From the NCBI GenBank assembly GCA_018058425.1, contig JAGOZX010000023.1, forward strand, positions 1-36,381: a DNA stretch of 36,381 nucleotides, read 5' to 3'. Shown here piece after piece: positions 7,868 through 17,373 of this stretch. Every line of letters begins with the position of its first letter. Position 1 is the stretch's first letter. The position numbers and the translations under genes were made by a program. The notes under the pieces were generated by a model. That model searched no databases and had not been told where the DNA came from. It was given only the letters and a program-made list of their open reading frames with translations. Origin of the DNA: Sebaldella sp. Its GTDB lineage: Bacteria > Fusobacteriota > Fusobacteriia > Fusobacteriales > Leptotrichiaceae.

Positions 7868-9280
7868 TTAATCTTTCAAAAATATTTTATCTGGATTGAT
7901 TATATTATTAGGATCAAATAAGTGTTTTATACTTTTCATAACATTAATAGTAGTTTTATCTATCATAACAGGTAAAAAATCTCTTTGAACAAAGCCTATG
8001 CCATGTTCTCCTGTGACAGAACCGTCTAGCGTATTACAAATATAATCAAAAAGCTCTGTTAAGTGAAGTTTTAATTTGTTATTCCATATATCATCAGAAA
8101 CACTAGATCTTAGAATATTTGCATGTATATTACCATCACCAGCATGTCCATAACAGGCAGCAGTATAGCCATATTTTTCACACCAATTATTTATGAAATT
8201 AACAGCTTTAGGAATATTTGATCTTGGTATAGAAATATCTTGTTCCTTATAAACATCTTTATCACCAACAGCTAGACCAGTATTTCTTCTCAATTGCCAT
8301 ATTTTTTCCTTTTCATCCTCAGAGTTGGCAGAAATAATAAATTCTGGGTTATTAACAGCGACAGCCTTAGTTATGATTTCTCTTTCCTGAAGTAATTTTT
8401 CATAATCATTTCCATCAAGTTCCACAATTAGATGCGCCTCAGTACTTTCATTAACAGGGGGATATTCTAAGTTTGCATATTCTTTTGAAATAATAAGGGC
8501 ATTTCTTTCCATAAATTCAAGAGAACTTGGAATTATACCAGTTTTAAGTATCGTATTAACAGATTTTCCAGCATCCTCAACTGTTGAAAAAGATATTAGC
8601 ATAAGAATATTTTCTTTTACTTCTGGAAGTAATTTTAAAGTAGCTTTTGTAATTATGCCTAGAGTCCCCTCGCTACCCACAAACAGTTGAGTAAGGTTAT
8701 ATCCAGCTACATCTTTTATAAGATTTCTTCCAGTATGAATAATATCCCCATTCGCTAAAACAACTTCAAGGCTAAGAACATAGTCTTTTGTAGTACCATA
8801 CTTTACAGCTTTTGGGCCACCAGAATTTTCAGCTATATTTCCTCCTATAGAGCAATTCTTATAGTTTGCAGGATCAGGGGGATAAAAAAGACCTTTTTCT
8901 TTAACTACTGTTTGTATATCATAATTAATGACAAATGGTTCTACTGTTATTTGAAAATTATCTGTATCAATGTTAATTATTTTATTGAATTTTTCCATTG
9001 AAAGTACAATCCCACCACAGACAGGAAGTGCACCGCCACTAAGTCCAGTACCAGTTCCTCGTACTGTAACTGGGATTATATGCTTGTTAGAAATTTGTAA
9101 TATTTTTGAAATTTCTTCTGTATTTTTAGGAATTAAAACTAATTCAGGTAGGTATACCAGATCCTCGGTTTCATCCTTTGAATATTGAAGTTTATTTTTT
9201 TCATCAGAAATTATTTGATCTTTATTTAGAAATTCTGAAAATTCTGAAATAATATTATTATTAATTTTTTTGTATTCCAT
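7868..9280 (-). CDS. glcD: FAD-linked oxidoreductase, GlcD / D-lactate dehydrogenase family
   Basis: 470 residues, the standard size of GlcD-type 2-hydroxyacid dehydrogenases. The N-terminal PCMH-type FAD domain (about 35-215) carries VRGTGTGLSGGALP and the phosphate loop CSIGGNIAENSGGPKAVKYG. The C-terminal FAD-oxidase domain has CYGHAGDGNIHAN and the histidine motif GSVTGEHGIG near the end, which position the hydroxyacid and metal. It oxidises D-lactate, glycolate or a similar 2-hydroxyacid, passing electrons to a membrane carrier or an electron-transfer flavoprotein. No etfAB, lactate permease or GlcE/F partner is beside it, so the acceptor is unknown. It starts at an ATG after AAGGAG, has its own extended -10 promoter and its own terminator. 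Confidence 0.87.
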   Translation of the reverse strand: MEYKKINNNIISEFSEFLNKDQIISDEKNKLQYSKDETEDLVYLPELVLIPKNTEEISKILQISNKHIIPVTVRGTGTGLSGGALPVCGGIVLSMEKFNKIINIDTDNFQITVEPFVINYDIQTVVKEKGLFYPPDPANYKNCSIGGNIAENSGGPKAVKYGTTKDYVLSLEVVLANGDIIHTGRNLIKDVAGYNLTQLFVGSEGTLGIITKATLKLLPEVKENILMLISFSTVEDAGKSVNTILKTGIIPSSLEFMERNALIISKEYANLEYPPVNESTEAHLIVELDGNDYEKLLQEREIITKAVAVNNPEFIISANSEDEKEKIWQLRRNTGLAVGDKDVYKEQDISIPRSNIPKAVNFINNWCEKYGYTAACYGHAGDGNIHANILRSSVSDDIWNNKLKLHLTELFDYICNTLDGSVTGEHGIGFVQRDFLPVMIDKTTINVMKSIKHLFDPNNIINPDKIFLKD

Positions 9281-9310
9281 TCTTTACTCCTTAGTTTTAA
9301 AATATGAGTT

Positions 9311-9339
9311 ATTATAACATTTTTCAATTAGAATCTAAA
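9311..9339 (-). promoter_or_regulatory. Promoter of glcD-like gene
   Basis: Minus-strand TTTAGA, 17-bp spacer, then TATAAT (9316-9311) preceded by TGT, giving the extended -10 TGTTATAAT. It lies 31 bp upstream of the start codon. Confidence 0.65.
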
Positions 9340-9412
9340 GTCAAATAATACTTAATTTATGGAAATTAGATAGGAAAGTTATCGGGAAAATTTAGAATTG
9401 ATTTGAAGTTTA

Positions 9413-9421
9413 TGGTATAAT
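9413..9421 (+). promoter_or_regulatory. Extended -10 promoter of hxlR-type gene
   Basis: TGGTATAAT is a perfect extended -10 element, 46 bp before the ATG. The matching -35 position (TAGAAT) is poor, as often allowed with an extended -10. Confidence 0.6.
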
Positions 9422-9467
9422 AATTATACAGAGGAAAAATTAAAACAAATAATGGAGGTGAAGAATT

Positions 9468-9800
9468 ATGGATCGAACATATAACTGTTCATCAGATCAA
9501 AATTATACTTGCCCAGTTGAACTAACACAAAAGATAATATCTAAAAAATGGTCAGCCATAATACTTTGGCGATTAAGATTAGGTAAACAAAGACTGAGAG
9601 ATTTTAAAAATGATATAAAGGGTTGTAATGAAAAGATGCTAATACAACATCTAAATTTACTTCTTAAAGAAGATTTTATAAAAAAAATTGAATATGATGT
9701 TTATCCTAAAAAAACGGAATATTCTTTGACAGAAAAGGGAAAAGAACTTTTACCAATATTAACTCTTATGCAGGAATATGGGAAAAAATATTTGGAATAA
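9468..9800 (+). CDS. HxlR-family winged-helix transcriptional regulator
   Basis: 110 residues, the usual size. The start CPVELTQKIISKKWSAIILWRL, the LRDFKNDIKGCNEKMLIQHLNLL recognition-helix region and KKTEYSLTEKGKELLPIL in the wing are characteristic of HxlR/DUF24 proteins. Cysteines at residues 7 and 15 flank the N-terminal position used as a redox or electrophile sensor in relatives such as HypR and QorR, so a thiol-sensing role is possible but unproven. Excellent Shine-Dalgarno (GGAGGTGA). It is monocistronic with its own promoter and terminator. The PEBP-family gene 103 bp downstream and the divergent GlcD-type gene are the natural candidate targets. Confidence 0.92.
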   Translation: MDRTYNCSSDQNYTCPVELTQKIISKKWSAIILWRLRLGKQRLRDFKNDIKGCNEKMLIQHLNLLLKEDFIKKIEYDVYPKKTEYSLTEKGKELLPILTLMQEYGKKYLE

Positions 9801-9830
9801 CTTACAAAATAGTAAGTTATTCTTTTTTTA
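9796..9830 (+). terminator. Intrinsic terminator of hxlR-type gene
   Basis: Perfect 10-bp stem AATAACTTAC/GTAAGTTATT (9796-9805 and 9812-9821), overlapping the stop codon, followed by CTTTTTTTA. Confidence 0.92.
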
Positions 9831-9856
9831 TTTCTTTTATGTTAGACTAAATTTAT

Positions 9857-9872
9857 ATTATTGTGCAATAAT
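9857..9872. promoter_or_regulatory. Palindromic site, candidate operator
   Basis: ATTATTGTGCAATAAT has 7-bp perfect arms around TG and lies 32 bp upstream of the PEBP-family start codon, where a repressor would overlap the promoter. HxlR proteins bind short palindromes as dimers; whether this is the neighbouring regulator's site is inference. Confidence 0.4.
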
Positions 9873-9903
9873 TACATATTAAGAAAAAAGGAGATTAATA
9901 ATA

Positions 9904-10461
9904 ATGAAATATTTAGCAATTTTAATCATGTTTAGTATTTGTAGTTTTACTGAAAATACTTTTAAAATAGAAAGTAAGGGAATAATAAATGGTGTTATAG
10001 AGAAACAATATGGTGGGAATGGTGGGAGTTTTATTAATAATGTTCCAAGTAAATCAATACCTTTGGAATGGAAAAATATCCCAAAAGGTACTAAAAGTTT
10101 TTTAATTGTTATGGAAGATTATGATGCTATACCAGTAGTAGGATTTTTATGGATTCACTGGAGTATTGGGGATATCCCAGTTTATAAAAAAACATTGATT
10201 GAAAATGAGAGTAGAGAAAATGTTGAAATTATACAAGGGGTTAACAGTTGGGCAAGTTCTTTAGGTGGATTAACTAAAGAAGAAGCTTCTTACTATGGAG
10301 GTCCATATCCTCCAGATAAAGATCATAATTATAAGATAACTATTTATGCACTAGATACAGAGTTGGGTTTAAAAAAGGGGTATTATCTAAATGAAGCTTA
10401 TAATAAAATGGAGGGTCATATTTTAGGCATAGCTTCTATAAGTGGTATCTATAAGAAATAG
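9904..10461 (+). CDS. PEBP / YbhB-YbcL (Raf-kinase-inhibitor-like) family protein
   Basis: 185 residues. The first 14 residues are hydrophobic (MKYLAILIMFSICSF) and look like a short signal peptide, so the protein is probably periplasmic. The rest fits the bacterial phosphatidylethanolamine-binding-protein fold: SIPLEWKNIPKGTKSFLIVMED (ligand-site strand), the GFLWIHWSIGDIP motif around 79-92 with the conserved H in HW, and YYGGPYPPDKDHNYKITIYAL near 132-152, the conserved GPxPP..HxY signature. The biochemical role of bacterial members is largely unknown; some bind anionic ligands. AAGGAG precedes the ATG. It is monocistronic, ended by a long hairpin terminator. Confidence 0.9.
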   Translation: MKYLAILIMFSICSFTENTFKIESKGIINGVIEKQYGGNGGSFINNVPSKSIPLEWKNIPKGTKSFLIVMEDYDAIPVVGFLWIHWSIGDIPVYKKTLIENESRENVEIIQGVNSWASSLGGLTKEEASYYGGPYPPDKDHNYKITIYALDTELGLKKGYYLNEAYNKMEGHILGIASISGIYKK

Positions 10462-10481
10462 TTAGGAAGAGGAAAATAAAG

Positions 10482-10540
10482 AAAAAATAGAGAGTTCTCA
10501 AAAATACATTTTGTGTATTGAGTTCTCTCTATTTTTTATA
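10482..10540. terminator. Long-stem intrinsic terminator
   Basis: AAAAAATAGAGAG pairs with CTCTCTATTTTTT; the stem continues after a TT/TT internal loop through CTCA/TGAG and AATACA/TGTATT. The flanking A and T runs allow function in both directions; it follows the PEBP-family gene. Confidence 0.9.
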
Positions 10541-11061
10541 TTTATAGTAAAGAAGAAAAGATAAATTTTGTCGTTTCATTCAAAACCTTTTATATTTTCT
10601 ATAAGTACATTTTTTGTCATATAATTTTAAAATGTAAAAAAAAAATTTTAAAATTCATTATTTTAATTAAAGATAAAAAGTAAAAAAAAATTCTTGATAT
10701 ATTTTTTATAAATTTGTTTCAAATTTAAGCTATTTATCTAGAGTTAGTTTATAAAAGAGTTTTGCATAGCAAAATTATTTTCTAGCAATAAAAAATAAAA
10801 ATTATTAAGTTTGTAACATTGTTGTAACATATAAATTAATTTTAAAATCTTATAAAATTAATTTATATTTAGGTTTATTGACGTGGATGTTTATAAAAGA
10901 GTATACTAGCTAAAAATTGACGTTTAATTATAACAGTGACAGCATAAAGATTTATTTATAAATTTAAAAATATTATATTTTTATATTTTTTAGGGTAAAT
11001 AAGTATTTTGAAAACATAGAATGTTTAGTAATTTAAGATTTTAGAATGAGGTGGATTTAGA
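10541..11061 (+). promoter_or_regulatory. Long upstream region of the autotransporter gene
   Basis: No gene is visible in this 521-bp stretch. The best promoter is TTGACG (10878-10883), an 18-bp spacer and TATACT (10902-10907), which leaves a ~150-nt untranslated leader before the ATG at 11062. A 14-bp direct repeat, GTTTATAAAAGAGT, occurs at 10747-10760 and again at 10889-10902 inside that promoter spacer. ATTGACGT occurs at 10877-10884 and 10916-10923, and a TTGTAACAT pair near 10810-10830. A short palindrome TTTTGCATAGCAAAA lies at 10760-10774. These repeats suggest regulator binding; the factor is unknown. Confidence 0.5.
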
Positions 11062-14000
11062 ATGAAAAAAAATAAAAAAGTGCTAATGTTTTTAACTATA
11101 AACCTATTAGCAGTATCATTTGCAGAACCTAATGGAGTGGGAAAAGTTAAGTATCAAGAATTATACAATAATATGATAAGAAATATAAATACAGAAAAAT
11201 CTAACAAAGATAATTATAAACTAATAGAGCAGATTCTAAATAAGAGAAACAAGGAAATAATAGATTTGTATTTACAAAGTAATTATATAGTAAAACCAGA
11301 ATATTTGGAATGGCAGATATTTTTCAATACTTTTTATAGTAATAGCAAGGGAAGTAATAATAGTAACAGTGATGGTGGTTTAGGATATGTGCCCACAGAA
11401 TCAAAAACTTTAGATTTAGGGTTTAACATTCCAATAAAGGAAATAGAAAGTATAGATATAAATACAAATACTGATTTTAATATATTAAAACCAGTTAGTC
11501 CGAATATTTCATTTAGTGGTTTTAATACTAAAGTGTTAAATATTCAAACACCTGAATTATTTACTTTTAATGCAGTTATACCAACAATTCCAGGGGTAAG
11601 TACTTCAGATGTAAATCCTTATGTTGCTAGTCTTGATTCTTATAATAACTTTTCAGGAACTGTGACAGTGCTGGGGACAGATGTAAATATTACAGGATCA
11701 CATAGTGTAGGTTCTAGAAATGTCATTGCAGCATATTTAGGAGGAAGTGGTACAGCATATAATGCTGATGCAGGAACAATATTAACAGTTGATAGAGACC
11801 GTCAGAGAGCTATAACAATTGATAGTTCTACTAATAAGACATTTACAAATAATGGGATAATTGAGTTAGTAAATGAAAATACAGCTGGTTTAGAAATTCA
11901 AAGTGGTAGTGGTGTAGGAACAGTTATTAATGAAGTAATAAATACAGGAACAATAAATGGTCAAGGAGATAAACAATCAGCTTTTATATTTACACCTGAG
12001 TCAGGGCAAGATTCTAAGGCTATTATTAAATTCACAAATGATGCTACTGGAAAAGTGCAGTTAGATGGAAATGATTCATCAGCTTTCATAGCAACTGGAA
12101 CTAGTGGATATGAATACATTATACAGGCTTTGAACCAAGGGGAGATTACATTAAACGGAACTGGAAGTTTCGGAATGGCCCTTGGTAAAAATGGTAATTT
12201 AGACTTGGGATCAGAGTTGCTAAATACAGGTACTATAAATATAAATGGTAGTAATTCCGGAGGAATATCAATTCAAAGCATACTTAATAGCAGTACTCTA
12301 AATACTGGGGAAATTAATATTGTAGGTACTGGAAGTAATACTTCTTTTGGAATCTATTCAGAAATAACAAATGAATTATTTAATGAAGGAAGTATTAATA
12401 TAAATGATTCAGAAAACTCTATTGGAATAAGAGCAGATGGTGGGAATTTAACTAATAATACACCAGGGAATATCATAATAAATGGTGGAAATAATAATGC
12501 TGGTATGATTGCTAAAAGTAGTGGGATTGTGACAAATCATGGAGATATAACTATTCAAGGTGGAACAAGTAACATAGGGGCTATAATAGAGGGAGCTACT
12601 GGAAATAATGATGGAACTATGTTAATAGAGGGGGATACCTCAACTGGAATAGTTGTAAAAGATAATGGAACTTTTACTAATACTGGTTTATTAACTATAA
12701 ACGGGAATAATTCTTATGGATTACTTTCAGATATAGGAACTATAAATGCAGGATCAGTTCAGATGGATCTAACTGGTTCAAACTCTGTAGGAGTTTATGC
12801 TGGAAATAACAGTACACAAACTACAGATTTAAGTATAATCAATGTAACAGGAGGAGATATTACATTAAAAGATGGTGGAGTAGATTTTCTAGCGGGAAAA
12901 AATGGAACTATAAATGTACAAAATTTAGATTTTGAAACAGGGCAGACTGGTTTAAGTTTTTATACACTAGATGGTGGGAAAATAAATATATCAAACTCAT
13001 CTGGAACTGTAAAAGGAGGACCAATATCATTAGATAGGGGAACAGCTTTTTTAATAGAAGGTAGCGGAGCAAGTACTACAATAGTAAATTCATCGTCAGA
13101 TTTAGAAAATTTACTTTTAAATTCAGGAATAACAATAACTAATTTAAATTTAATTATGGAACCAGGTTCAAGAGTATTTTCATTAGGGGAGGCTTCGGTA
13201 AATTTAAGTGTGGTAAACCAAATAGAAGCAGGTGGATTTTCTGATTTAACAATAACTGGAAATGACTATATGATGTTTATGTTATACAAAGGTTTGTTAA
13301 ACGTAGATAATGATTCAGATTTAGATGATCCTAATAATGACTATAAAAAAGTAGAGTTATCAAATAGCAGTATAACAAATCAAATGACAATAAAAGGAAC
13401 TGGAATTAATCAATTAGGAATAGCTCAGGAAAATGGAGAAGATGGATTAGGAAGTGATTATGCTAAATCAGTAGTAACATTAACTAATAATGGAAGCATT
13501 GAACTAGGTGGAGAATCATCTATTGGGATATATACAGATAATGGAATAATTCAAAATAATGGAATAATAAAAGTAACTGGATTAGATTCATATGGAATTT
13601 ATGGATTAAATGGAACAGAGACCACAACAAAAACAGGTTCATTAATTGAAGTAGGGGAACAAGCAGCAGGAATACTTGCAGTGAGTCATAAAACAGATCC
13701 AATAACAAATTTACTAATGAAAGAAATTTTTGGAGATGGAAGTTTTAAAATAGAGCATAATGGATTAATCACAGTAAATGGGAATAACTCATATGGAATT
13801 TATGCTGATAATAATGACGATATCTTAACTTCAATAATTGCAGATAAAATAGTAAATTTAAATTCAGGTTCAACAATAGATTTAAGCCAAACAACAGATG
13901 AGGGAACAGGAGTAGTTTTAAATAAAGCAACTTTAAATGACTCTGGGATTATCAAGGTTGGCTCAAAAGGAACAGGAATATATTCAAAAGATAGTAGTGT

Positions 14001-17000
14001 AAATTTAGATGGAAGTATAATAGATATATTAGGAGATAATTCATACGGAATAGTACTTGATGGAAATAGTACATTAACATCTACTGGAAGTATAAATACC
14101 GTAAATGTTAATGGAGATAATACAATAGTTTTTGTGGCTACTGCTAATCCTGGTGGAAGTTATACTGTTGGAAATATGTTGGTAAATGGGAATAATAGTT
14201 CTAATTTAACTTTGGCAGCTGTAAAAGATAACAGTTTTATCTATGATGGATATTTAACAGGAGTGGGGTCAAATTCAGTAATACTAGTAGGTGATAATTC
14301 TGATATAGGTTTTGGAATAAATTCAGTAATAGATTCTTCTTCAAATGGAGTAACAGGACTTTACTCAAAAGGAAAAAGTACTGAGAATAAAGGAAGTCTT
14401 ACACTTAATGGAGATAACTCGATAGGAAGTTATACAGAAAATGGAAATTCTTTAAATAATAATGAGATAATACTAGGTACATCAGGAATAGGAATATATA
14501 ATGCAAATGGAACCGCTAATAACTTAAACGGAAAAATTAGTGTTGGTGATACTGGAGCAGGTATCTACGGAGAAAAATCATTTTTAATAAAGAATAATGC
14601 TTTAATAGTAGGAAATGATTCATCAGTAGGTATATATTCGAAAGGAGATACAGTAGGAACAGCAATATTAAATGATGGTTCTATAACTTTAGGAAAAAAT
14701 GGAATAGGGATTTATGCAACAGGGAACATGCAAAAATCTATAAGAAATAATGGAAATATAACAATAGGAGACACCACAGGAGTATCAAACCAAGTATTTG
14801 GAATATATAGTGAAACTACAGGGAATGAAGTAGTGAATATTGGAAGCATAAAAACAGGAAATGAAACAGTTGGAATTTATGGAAAAGATAATAATATAAC
14901 TTCTGGTGGAAATATTGCAGTAGGAAATAGTAGTATAGGTATATATTCAAATGGAGGAACAGTAGATTTTACATCAAACTTAACAATTGGAGATAGCAAA
15001 AGTATAGGAGTATACGGAATAAATGGAGCAAATATAACAAATACTTCATCAAATATACAAATGGGAGAAAGCAGTTATGCATTTGTAATTAATTCAGGAT
15101 CAAATTTGGTGAATAAAGGTTCTATAACATTAGGAAATAATAATATATTTGTGTATAAAGAAGGAACTGGTCTTATAACAAGTAATTCAAATTCAGTAAT
15201 AAGCTCAACAGGATCAAATGATATAGCATTTTATTTATCGAATGGTGGAAGCTTGAATAATGAATCTAAAATAGATTTAAGTTCAGGAATAGGAAATATA
15301 GGAATCTATTCTGAAAATGGAAGTGTACAAAATGAAGGAGAAATAACAGTAGGAGACTCGTATGTAGTAAAAGTTGGAGGGATAGTAGATCCAGTAAATA
15401 GCATGTATTCAGTGGGAATATATACAGATAATACTACATTAGAAAACCATGGTAATATCAATGGAGGAGAAAAATCACTGGGAATATACTCAATAAACAG
15501 CCAAGTTATGGGGAAGAATTATGGAAATATAACAGGAAATTCATCAGGAATGGTAGGAATGTATACTGAAAATTCAGCTGGTTTTGAAAATTATGGTAAT
15601 ATAACTTTAACAGGCGATGAAGTAGTAGGCATGGCTGGTAAAGCTTCAAATAAAATAGTGAACTATGGTAACATCTCTGTGAGTGGAAATAGTGCAATAG
15701 GGATGTATGGAACATTAGATACTTTAGTAGATAATGAAGGAGTAATAGATGTTTCAGGGAAAGATTCAATAGGGATAATGGCTCAGTCAGGGGATATAAT
15801 AAATAACGGAACAATTAACATAAGTAATGGAGCTAAGATGTTTGCTTATTCTAATGATTATACAGTGCCGTCAATAATAAATGCTGGAGTAATTAAAGTG
15901 GATGAAAGATTTGATTTAGATGGCTTAAACTTAATAATTAAGGTAGATAAGTCGACTTTAACAGTACCAACAGTGGAAGTATTATCTATAGATAGTTATG
16001 CGCCAGAAGATATAGATGCTGGATTTTTAATATCTAGTGCTACGAATATAATAGCACCAAGTTTTAATTTCGGAGATGCACCTGTTGGAATAGATCCTTC
16101 GTTTACACAAGGTACAAATGTAAGAGTATACAAGTTTGAGAATGTATTTGACCCTACATCATCAGGAAGTAATTCAGGAGATTTAGCAGTAAAGAGTAAT
16201 TCTTTAACTTTTGAAGCCACACCATCAGTAAATGGTAATGGAAAAATAGATATTTGGATGGAAAAAATAAATTATAGTGAGTTTACACAAGGGAAATGGT
16301 ATGACGGCTTTGCTAAAAATATAGAAAGTGGTTATCAAGGAGCTACAGGAGAAGCATTAGAATTATACGATAAAATAGATTTAATAAATAATGTAGATGA
16401 CCTTGGGGATATGTTTAATCAACTATCAGGTAATACATATGCAAATATAAACAAAAGAGAAGAGGACATATCTAATGTGCTAAAAAATACATTAGAATTA
16501 TTACAAAGCTCAGAAAATAACACAAAAGAAAATGTGAAAATTGGAATAATTGGTGGAAAAGGAAAGAGAAATGAAGATACATATGGGGTATTGGATTACG
16601 ATTATGACACATATGGAGTACTAGCACTAAGGGAGATAGAGAGCACATATAGACATAAATTTGGATATTCATTAGGTTATACAAGAACAGATTTTCAAAT
16701 GGATGAAACAAATGATGAAGATCAGGCAGATACAATTCAATTAGGTTTACATAATAAGTATGATGCAAATGGATGGAGCATCAAAAATGACTTATTGGGG
16801 AGAGTAAGTTTTCATAATGTAGATAGAGACGTTATATGGTCAGATAATACAGCATCAAGCTTAAATTCGAATTATAATGTATATGGTGTAAGTTCATTAA
16901 ATGAGCTAGGAAAAGATTTAGTGATAAGTAAAAATGCAAAGGTGATACCGTATATAGGCTTAGAATTAGGATATATGATGCACCCGAGTTTTGAAGAAGA

Positions 17001-17373
17001 TGGAGGAGTAGAAAGCTTAAAAGTGGATAGTAACAATGCTTACAGTATAAAACCTAATTTAGGAATAAGATTTGAGGGAGAGAAAGCATTTGGAAAACAA
17101 TCAAGTTGGATGCTGAAAGGAAATATAGGAATAGGCTATGAATATGAGCTGGGTGATATGAATAATAAGGAAAAGGCGAGTTTACTATCAATAGAGGATG
17201 GTTATCATGAATTATCTAAAGTAGATGATGAAAAAGGAACAATAAAAACAAATGCTTATTTAGGAATAGAAGCATATAAAAGATATGGGATATATCTAAC
17301 AGGAGAGTATGGAATAGGGCAGGATGAACAAGATGATTATAAATTAGGAGTAATGTTAAAAGCTTCGTTTTAA
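11062..17373 (+). CDS. Giant classical autotransporter (type Va adhesin-like) with GIY-repeat passenger
   Basis: 2,103 residues. A signal peptide (MKKNKKVLMFLTINLLAVSFA) is followed by a helical, charged N-terminal region (about 22-100) with PEYLEWQIFFNTFY, then LDLGFNIPIKEI; both recall the autotransporter-associated N-terminal domain seen in fusobacterial adhesins. The passenger (about 160-1700) is a Gly/Asn/Ser/Thr-rich beta-helix of degenerate ~20-25-residue repeats around S-x-GIY-x-x-NG and NxGxIxVG; about twenty GIY-like cores are visible. A linker at 1740-1820 is followed by a C-terminal beta-barrel (about 1826-2103) with alternating aromatic strands and the terminal Phe required for outer-membrane insertion. 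Shine-Dalgarno GAGGTGG lies upstream. The frame is open throughout, with no frameshift. Function is probably adhesion or aggregation, as for RadD/Fap2-class proteins, but I cannot assign it to one of them. Confidence 0.93.
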   Translation: MKKNKKVLMFLTINLLAVSFAEPNGVGKVKYQELYNNMIRNINTEKSNKDNYKLIEQILNKRNKEIIDLYLQSNYIVKPEYLEWQIFFNTFYSNSKGSNNSNSDGGLGYVPTESKTLDLGFNIPIKEIESIDINTNTDFNILKPVSPNISFSGFNTKVLNIQTPELFTFNAVIPTIPGVSTSDVNPYVASLDSYNNFSGTVTVLGTDVNITGSHSVGSRNVIAAYLGGSGTAYNADAGTILTVDRDRQRAITIDSSTNKTFTNNGIIELVNENTAGLEIQSGSGVGTVINEVINTGTINGQGDKQSAFIFTPESGQDSKAIIKFTNDATGKVQLDGNDSSAFIATGTSGYEYIIQALNQGEITLNGTGSFGMALGKNGNLDLGSELLNTGTININGSNSGGISIQSILNSSTLNTGEINIVGTGSNTSFGIYSEITNELFNEGSININDSENSIGIRADGGNLTNNTPGNIIINGGNNNAGMIAKSSGIVTNHGDITIQGGTSNIGAIIEGATGNNDGTMLIEGDTSTGIVVKDNGTFTNTGLLTINGNNSYGLLSDIGTINAGSVQMDLTGSNSVGVYAGNNSTQTTDLSIINVTGGDITLKDGGVDFLAGKNGTINVQNLDFETGQTGLSFYTLDGGKINISNSSGTVKGGPISLDRGTAFLIEGSGASTTIVNSSSDLENLLLNSGITITNLNLIMEPGSRVFSLGEASVNLSVVNQIEAGGFSDLTITGNDYMMFMLYKGLLNVDNDSDLDDPNNDYKKVELSNSSITNQMTIKGTGINQLGIAQENGEDGLGSDYAKSVVTLTNNGSIELGGESSIGIYTDNGIIQNNGIIKVTGLDSYGIYGLNGTETTTKTGSLIEVGEQAAGILAVSHKTDPITNLLMKEIFGDGSFKIEHNGLITVNGNNSYGIYADNNDDILTSIIADKIVNLNSGSTIDLSQTTDEGTGVVLNKATLNDSGIIKVGSKGTGIYSKDSSVNLDGSIIDILGDNSYGIVLDGNSTLTSTGSINTVNVNGDNTIVFVATANPGGSYTVGNMLVNGNNSSNLTLAAVKDNSFIYDGYLTGVGSNSVILVGDNSDIGFGINSVIDSSSNGVTGLYSKGKSTENKGSLTLNGDNSIGSYTENGNSLNNNEIILGTSGIGIYNANGTANNLNGKISVGDTGAGIYGEKSFLIKNNALIVGNDSSVGIYSKGDTVGTAILNDGSITLGKNGIGIYATGNMQKSIRNNGNITIGDTTGVSNQVFGIYSETTGNEVVNIGSIKTGNETVGIYGKDNNITSGGNIAVGNSSIGIYSNGGTVDFTSNLTIGDSKSIGVYGINGANITNTSSNIQMGESSYAFVINSGSNLVNKGSITLGNNNIFVYKEGTGLITSNSNSVISSTGSNDIAFYLSNGGSLNNESKIDLSSGIGNIGIYSENGSVQNEGEITVGDSYVVKVGGIVDPVNSMYSVGIYTDNTTLENHGNINGGEKSLGIYSINSQVMGKNYGNITGNSSGMVGMYTENSAGFENYGNITLTGDEVVGMAGKASNKIVNYGNISVSGNSAIGMYGTLDTLVDNEGVIDVSGKDSIGIMAQSGDIINNGTINISNGAKMFAYSNDYTVPSIINAGVIKVDERFDLDGLNLIIKVDKSTLTVPTVEVLSIDSYAPEDIDAGFLISSATNIIAPSFNFGDAPVGIDPSFTQGTNVRVYKFENVFDPTSSGSNSGDLAVKSNSLTFEATPSVNGNGKIDIWMEKINYSEFTQGKWYDGFAKNIESGYQGATGEALELYDKIDLINNVDDLGDMFNQLSGNTYANINKREEDISNVLKNTLELLQSSENNTKENVKIGIIGGKGKRNEDTYGVLDYDYDTYGVLALREIESTYRHKFGYSLGYTRTDFQMDETNDEDQADTIQLGLHNKYDANGWSIKNDLLGRVSFHNVDRDVIWSDNTASSLNSNYNVYGVSSLNELGKDLVISKNAKVIPYIGLELGYMMHPSFEEDGGVESLKVDSNNAYSIKPNLGIRFEGEKAFGKQSSWMLKGNIGIGYEYELGDMNNKEKASLLSIEDGYHELSKVDDEKGTIKTNAYLGIEAYKRYGIYLTGEYGIGQDEQDDYKLGVMLKASF

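Noticed and set aside
13520-16768. Several Leu/His/Tyr-rich minus-strand open frames inside the autotransporter gene
   Set aside because: Shadows of the repetitive Gly/Asn/Ile codons on the coding strand; no Shine-Dalgarno sequences and no domain signal.
11062-17373. CRISPR or tandem-repeat array
   Set aside because: The periodicity is in degenerate protein repeats in one open frame, not identical DNA repeats with spacers.
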